Source: Scalesia atractyloides (Eukaryota > Streptophyta > Magnoliopsida > Asterales > Asteraceae). From it: DNA of 64,000 nt. Of the stretch, positions 57,993-64,000 are shown in pieces. The stretch is from NCBI GenBank assembly GCA_947069175.1, contig CAMTDV010000018.1:46078869-46142868 (forward strand). Direction: 5' to 3'. Each line of letters starts with the position of its first letter. The stretch's first letter is position 1. A program made the translations under genes and the position numbers. Under the pieces are notes generated by a model. That model ran no database searches. It worked only from the letters and a program-made list of their open reading frames with translations, and was not told the origin of the DNA.

Positions 57993-60900
57993 TGTGATAC
58001 CCATGACGAAACCAGGTACACTATAATCGGTCCAAAACTTTAAGTACGCTTAAAACAATAATTGTGCAAAAACCTTAAAAACATGTGTGACTTATATGCT
58101 ATGTTAACTGATATTTGTTATGTCTCGGAGGAATCCGAGAGCACCTCATGGTTAACATAACACTAATAAGGGCCAATGGTGCGACATTGGTGTCTTTAGT
58201 CTTTAACAACATGTAAAACAGGAGTTTTCCGTTTAACAACGCATTAAACATTTGACGAGGATTATTAAGCCATTAATAGGGCTATTTAAGATTCTGAGTT
58301 CACGGAACATCTCAGTTATGTGCCTTAGACCATGACATAAGACTTGAAGCCAATCGGAGGTCGGGCACGCAAAATGAGGCAGTTTCCCGGTTAGGGAAAC
58401 GCCTTCGTTTTGAAAACAACAAAACGCAACCAAACATGCAAGGAATGGTCAATCAAGCTTAAAAACACTTAAACTACCCTAATACGAGGCCATCATGATT
58501 AAAACGTAAACGTGTTCGGGTTTCGAGACAGTTATGCACAGTTTTTAAAACCGAGTCTTAACACTAAAAACGCGAAAAAAGAAGCCCGTTTGGCAAATCG
58601 GGGACGCGTATGGAACCCGAAAATGAACCTAAATGCAAAACCAAAGATAAACATCATCTTCTAAACACGAAAAACGAAGCACGACAAAGCGATAGGTGGG
58701 GTAGGGGTGTCCCCACTTGAGACCCCCCCTTAATATAAATATATTTTTTAGTTTTTTCTTCACTTTCATCTCAAAAATCTGCCGTAGCCTTCAAGAACTC
58801 AGCTGATCTTCAACCAATTTAAGCAAAATCAAAGGTAATTCAAGTTTCTTATGATTTTGATGATGATTTCTTGAGAAAACATGAACTAGACAAAGAAAAC
58901 CCTTTTTAATCCCTGATTATGATTTAAACATGATTCTTGGCTAAATAAGATCGCATCAGGGATTCCTTGATGTTATATGGTAGCCAAGATCATAAAACTT
59001 TGGTTTTTGATACCCTAATCGACCCCTAATCACCAAAAGCGATTAACAAAGTTATGAACCGAAAAACAGTGAAACAAGGCTTGATTGACATGAATTACGG
59101 CATGTTTGGATTGTACTTGATATGTAGGTACTGAATATAGCACCCCACGCACTTCTGGACTTGAGAAAAACGCTCGAAAACGAAGCTTACGCTAGGTATA
59201 ACGCCCGAAATCTTCGCCTAGCATTGGCAGAATATTGTTTAGACTATAAATTGGTCCGTGATGCTTGGATTGAGCTGAAATTTGGTGTGGTGATGTAGGG
59301 TATTGACAGGAATGTCCATGTAAAAGTTTAGAACTTTTGGAATTTTCTATGATTTTTGGTGAATTTTTGATTGTTTTACTGAAAGAAATTCGGAAAAATA
59401 CCAAACCGAGTCTATAAATCACCAAAATTTACATGAACACCAACGAACATAGGGGAATGTTCTAGGAAGTTTGGGAGTCCATTGGTTAAATTTTGATTTG
59501 GATTAAAAATCCGCGTTTTTGTGGGTTTTTGGTAGCCGGAAACGCACTGAAACTATATCGGAAAAACCAAATTTTTTTGCAGGGAGTTCATGGACATATG
59601 AGGGACTTACTGGAATATTTTGGGAATTTTTAGACATCGGATGATAAGTAATGCAAATTATTCGGTTAAATACTGTTTAATAAATAATTTATTGGAGGAG
59701 TTAAAATGGCTAAATAAATTCCCGAATTATTTTTCTCAGAATCTATATATTTTTACTAAATTTTATAAAACTTTTCAAATTTTTATCAAACTTATGTATT
59801 AAAGGGGAATTTACCGAGTTAAAAACACTTTATATTAAGCTAGTTTCGGCAGTTTACCGCATAACGAACCTGCCGGACCGGGAACCGACCAAAACCAACG
59901 TTTACTACAATTGGAACACCGGGAGTATTCCGGGAGATTCCCAGGTCGATTGGACACAAGAGGTGTGTCCAATGCCAGTTCGGGAGAATTCCCAACGGCA
60001 AAAATGGAAACTCAATTTTGGGCAACCTAAACTCCCCAAACACCCAAACTCCCTTATGAAAAGTTAATATTTCTGAATGACAATGTGATGACACTATGGG
60101 TATTCCCGTACCCTTATCTGAATGTGTCAAACAACTGACTTTGGCTGGCACGCGAAACGGTGCCCGAAAGCCAAACTAGAAACTAATACTACCCTGCCAT
60201 CCATCACCATACCAGTATACTATAGGTTAAATCCAGGGTGAAAACTCATAACCAGGTCCAAGTTATAACCATTACCAACTTAGATACTGATTTGAGTGCT
60301 TACTTGCATGTGTGCTATTAAAGCTGATATAGATGTATACTCACTCTTTGATTGATACTACTACCCGCACTGTGAGTTTCACTCCCCCACTTTTAAACTA
60401 TTTTACTATTTTCTGGGTGATTTGCATGTTACAAACTGTGTTATTTGCACCAACTTTTGATGATGTGAATGACCTAACACACGAATTATCCCCACTACAA
60501 GTAATTAACGTAAGCCGTGGGCAGTGGATAGTACTATTGGTCTGACAAACCTAGTTGCTGCAATCGGACTATGTGTTAGAAAATAGGAAGTTGCAAGCGT
60601 CCTAAATTCTTTTATGTTGTTAGGCATAACTACACCTGGGGCGTTGGACTGCACGTGACGCAGTCGGTGGGCTGAGGTGTCGAATGTGACACGCCCCGGT
60701 GTGCTGAGGTGTCGAATGCTACACGACACGGTTATAACAGTCAAGGTTTCACTTGTGCACTCGTGTAATTCCATCTGTGATCTATGACACGTGCAATTGA
60801 ACTTGTTAAAGCATTTTGCTACAAAACAACCAAACCAGTGGAACTCACCGGCTCGTTGAGCTGACCCTTTTTAAAACTAACATGCATTTCAGGTAAAACT

Positions 60901-61133
60901 AAACAGGAATAAGGAATGTGCATATGGAATGGCTTGAGTAGCAGATAGTAGCAGAATAAAGACGGTAGTGGCTTGTAGTATCACACTTAAACTTATGGTT
61001 TGTAATATGATACTTTAAGTATGTTGTAACCGATGTGCCCTCTTTATATGATATCACATTTTTAAATTATGAGGAAATACCATGTGTCTATCGAACCCCA
61101 CAATTGTCTTCCGCTGCGAGTCGGGGTGTGACA
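57993..61133 (+). repeat. 5' LTR of the gypsy element (3.1 kb)
   Basis: TGTGATACCCATGACG to TCGGGGTGTGACA. The left terminus is defined by the solo LTR 19349-22568, whose edges are fixed by a TAATT duplication. Small ORFs within (58233-58433, 59192-59425, 59840-60151, 60505-60774) have no domain and are not called. Confidence 0.9.
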
Positions 61134-61138
61134 GAAGA

Positions 61139-61151
61139 TGGTATTAGAGCC
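61139..61151 (+). other. Primer binding site of the gypsy element
   Basis: TGGTATTAGAGCC, five bases after the LTR, is one change from the usual TGGTATCAGAGC for initiator-Met tRNA. Confidence 0.75.
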
Positions 61152-61519
61152 ATCGGTTATAGCGAATTAGGTATCCCCAAAGAACCAAGACTATAATCCT
61201 AAGTTTAGTTTCCTCGCATTGAGCACCTCTAGAGACTGAGAAGTGTGACTATTACCGGGATGGCCTTGTTAGGCAAATAAATTATTGTGGTCCAGAACAT
61301 AATAATATATCGGCTGGTACTTGGGCATTCTGGAAACATCATTGAGATAAGATAGAACGGGGGTGCGAATACTAACCTGACAACCTACCTCTAATTTTAA
61401 AATTTTTAAAATCAAGATTTTGTGCAATACGTGCTTATGTGTATATCTCGGGAATGTGGATTTTCGGTTATGTCAGTCAGTAGAATCAGTGTTGTATGTT
61501 GTCTTTCTCTACAGGTACC

Positions 61520-62439
61520 ATGTCGCGTCATACGAGTCATCAAACTGCATCCCGTACTAAGACAGATCCTGAGGAGGAGCCGCTAATGCCCCTGCTGACT
61601 TCGAGTAACGAGCCGGATCAGTCTGGTTACTGTTGTGGTAGTTACCCACCTAGACCCCGTACTAGGCGCGAGGGATAGGTTTCGAGCACCTATCGTTCTT
61701 CGTCTCACCACCCACTTAGATGCTCGGAGGGTAGTCGTACCCCTGATGTAGTTGTTCAGGTAGGACCTATCCCCCGGAGCCTTACTCCTTCTATGGAGCA
61801 TTGGGAGTGGGAGCCTATAGCACCTCGTTTACCTACACCAGAGACTCCCCCTGAGCCTTATACTCCTTCTACCCCGAGTATTTACTACCCATCCTCACCT
61901 AGTTCTTATGAGGTACCCACCATCAGCCTCCGGCAGACGGCTCGTCGGAGGGTACCCGCACTTGTATTTGTTTTTACACCACCAGTCTCCCCTGTCCACC
62001 TGATACCGGTACCTATGGGAGCACGACAGCAGGTTACTGCCCGTTTCCTCACACCACCTAGGGAGGACCCTTCTCCTTTTCATACCTATGAGCGAGGTGG
62101 CCCTTCTCGCTTGGTTAGAGATCCTCCCCCCCGGTTTGGGGTGTACCCTTCCCCCCACAGGAGGCACCTACTCCCCTCACGGAGAGCAGTCTGATGGGGT
62201 ACTTATTCGAGCAGATTGCATTGCTGCGAATGGCGCCCGATGAGGATGAGCAGCATAGGAAATCGATGGGAGATTATCTGATCATCTTACAGCAGGTGAT
62301 CGTTGCTTTGCAGAAGGGTATGGGATACGTTCATTACCACCAGGACCATTTCCAAGCGATGCTGTATGGATGCATTGGTGCCATCGTAGGTCTAGTGGCA
62401 GGTTTTGTGGGTCTGGCATGTAGGTTGTGGCGTTCGTAG
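61520..62439 (+). pseudogene. Leader ORF before gag: Pro-rich, tail-anchored protein
   Basis: From ATG 61520 (MSRHTSHQTASRTKTDPEEE) the frame is open apart from a TAG at 61676 until about 62150, then continues one frame over from 62194 to 62439. Product of about 306 residues: Ser/Arg-rich start, long Pro-rich middle (LPTPETPPEPYTPSTPSIYY), then a helical segment and a C-terminal hydrophobic stretch AMLYGCIGAIVGLVAGFVGL followed by basic residues, which fits a tail anchor. It precedes gag by 380 bp. Some gypsy lineages carry an extra ORF before gag; I do not recognise this protein. One stop and one frameshift make this copy a pseudogene. Confidence 0.6.
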
Positions 62440-62816
62440 TTTGGTTTTCTTTTTAGTATAGATAGGCATGATGTATCTTTTGCTCATCCTACCAAGCACT
62501 GGGTTCTGTCCATGTCGAGGTGGTGATGTAGTCAAAGCGTTTCCATGTTTTCGTAGTTTGTACATTTGTTGTATCGTGTATGTACGTCACTTCGGTGACC
62601 AGTTTTGACAGCACATTTAAGCACTGGCCCTTATGGGTTAAGTCTATGTGCACATTTTGAAAGTCGTATGATGACAAATGTTATGATATATATGTTGATG
62701 ATTTTGGATATATGTGTCGTGGGCTCATATGTTCGATGAAATTGTGTGATATGTGATGATTAAACATGTGACATTGATGCATATATATATATATACATAT
62801 ATATATTAATAATAGA
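62440..62816 (+). other. Spacer between leader ORF and gag
   Basis: Non-coding. It contains a short AT dinucleotide repeat (about 62780-62806) immediately before the gag ATG. No other motif seen. Confidence 0.6.
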
Positions 62817-64000
62817 ATGGCCCCAAAACGCGTACCGCAAATGACGGAGGCAGAAATTGCGCAGATGGTAGCGCAACTGCTTCAGGCAGTTATCCCCACG
62901 ATCGTGGCGCAGGTTAGCGCCTGTATCAATGCTAACCAACAACAGAACCCGCAACTCGGTCCGGTAGGTCAAAATGATAACCAAAACAACGCACAAAACA
63001 ATGTTAGACTGGTCTGCACATACAAGCACTTTATGGAATGCTGAACAATGGAGTTTAGTGGAATCAAAGGACCGAATGCGTTAGTGAAATGGATTGAGAA
63101 GTTGGAATCGGTAATCAACATAAGTCATTGTCCCGGTGATTGTGCAGTAAAGTATACGATGTGTACTTTCACCGACCATGCCTTAAACTGGTGGAACACC
63201 ATCGTTCAATCTCGCGGGCAAGCCGCAATTAATGCTATGACCTGGGACGATCTTAAGGTACCGATGATGGAAAGGTTATACCCGACCGATGAGATTCAGA
63301 AGCTTAAACATGAGTTCTGGAACCTGCAGATGCAAGGTGCCAATCATGCAGGTTACACCAATCGTTTCAATGAACTGGAATGCATATTGCCAAACATGGT
63401 CCGCCGAAACACAAGCGGATCGAAAGATATATTTGGGGACTGGCCCCAGAAGTGAGGAGCATTATTAACTCGGTGGAACACCTGACTATGCACGGAGTGG
63501 TAGCTAGGTCAGGTACTCCTACGTTCGACATGGTTAGACGTAGGAGTTTGACGATGCCTGGAGAGCAGGCCGGTAATAAGCGAGGAGCCCTGGAAAGTAG
63601 TCAAGCAGGGGCAGCAACAGCGAAAAGGGGGAAAGCACCCAGTCAGAATTACGCCATGAGTACCCCAACTGGTAACACTGGTAACTACAAAGGAAAAGCC
63701 CCAAAGTGCAACAAGTGCACTTTCTACCGCTATGGTGCATGCCGAGCAGTGATATGCTCGAGGAGTAATAGCAGTGGGCATGATGCCCAAAACTGTAAGA
63801 TGTCATTGGAACCAAACCCCAAACCAACCTGTTTCCAACCCCCTAGGCCTCAACCTCTTCAGAAGTGAACCCAACAACCAACACAACAGGTTACCTACCC
63901 CCGTACGTGCTTTGGATGTGGCAGTACGGAACATTTCCAAAGAAGTTGCCCGAAGTTAGCTCAGCAGGCAGCAGGAAGGAATACCCAGGGCCAAGCATCT
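62817..64000 (+). pseudogene. gag of the gypsy element (continues beyond window)
   Basis: Starts MAPKRVPQMTEAEIAQMVAQ. A TGA at 63042-63044 interrupts the block CTYKHFMEC; the domain continues with FSGIKGPNALVKWIEKLE, ISHCPGDCAVKYTMCTF, HALNWWNTIVQ, MERLYPTDEIQKLKHEFWNL and AGYTNRFNELECI. A frameshift near 63395-63415 moves it to the frame with KRIERYIWGLAPEVRSI. Further on are a Cys-rich segment (CNKCTFYRYGACRAVIC ... GHDAQNC), a TGA at 63866, and a CCHC knuckle CFGCGSTEHFQRSCPK (about 63909-63956). This is the RNA-binding and particle-forming protein, inactive here. Confidence 0.88.

Larger units (their letters stand above)
57993..64000 (+). mobile_element. Ty3/gypsy element, 5' part (continues beyond window)
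   Basis: A 3.1 kb LTR, primer site, leader ORF and gag in order on the plus strand; pol lies outside the window. The gag domain (retrotransposon gag type with LNWWN and EIQKL blocks) and the long LTR suggest a chromovirus of the Tekay/Del kind, an inference from memory. The reverse-oriented solo LTR at 19349-22568 is the same family. Confidence 0.85.

Overview
The window is plant nuclear DNA made almost entirely of nested retrotransposons. Most of it is Ty1/copia elements of the Sirevirus (SIRE/Maximus) type: two CCHC knuckles in gag, a DSGAS protease, a DD35E integrase, a YVDD reverse transcriptase, several polypurine tracts in the 3' untranslated region and a palindrome-rich LTR. The rest is Ty3/gypsy LTR material. 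I infer a eudicot, probably Asteraceae, because gag, pol and the extra 3' ORF resemble elements I remember from that family; no search was run. Apart from a decayed RPA70-like gene remnant there is no host gene, and no working tRNA or rRNA gene.

Layout. 1-11356: minus-strand Sirevirus A, decayed, with its 3' LTR outside the window; a 2.6 kb gypsy-type solo LTR (5990-8629, TSD AGGTT) sits in its gag. 11357-16987: a non-coding long-LTR element, 3' LTR truncated by A, 5' LTR carrying a 406 bp MITE. About 17090-19310: minus-strand RPA70-like pseudogene. 19349-22568: gypsy solo LTR (TSD TAATT), followed by a 206 bp tandem duplication. 23055-24212: a 1.16 kb foldback made of two inverted Sirevirus 3' ends. 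24537-31177: Sirevirus C, with LTRs and gag but no pol. 31178-42203: Sirevirus D, 5' truncated, with pol and a large third ORF before its 3' LTR. 42204-42692 plus 52404-56905: one minus-strand Sirevirus F, split by insertion of E (42693-52403, TSD TTTTG). E is gag-only and itself carries a second copy of the 2.7 kb solo LTR (46992-49740, TSD CATAT). 56906-57992: another gypsy-type LTR piece. 57993-64000: 5' end of a plus-strand gypsy element with a 3.1 kb LTR, primer site, a tail-anchored leader ORF and gag.

Two features stand out. First, an 18 bp palindrome (CAAGTTCG, two free bases, CGAACTTG) occurs in the Sirevirus LTRs, as arrays in the gag leaders of A and E, and again with a TATA box directly upstream of the third ORF of D. 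Second, the 2.6-2.7 kb solo LTR family contains tandem tRNA-like/hairpin modules spaced 168-171 bp apart, an opposing tRNA-like module with an intact T-arm, and a cluster of W-box cores. Nearly all coding regions are broken; the D RT/RNase H segment and the C-terminal part of its third ORF are the longest open ones.
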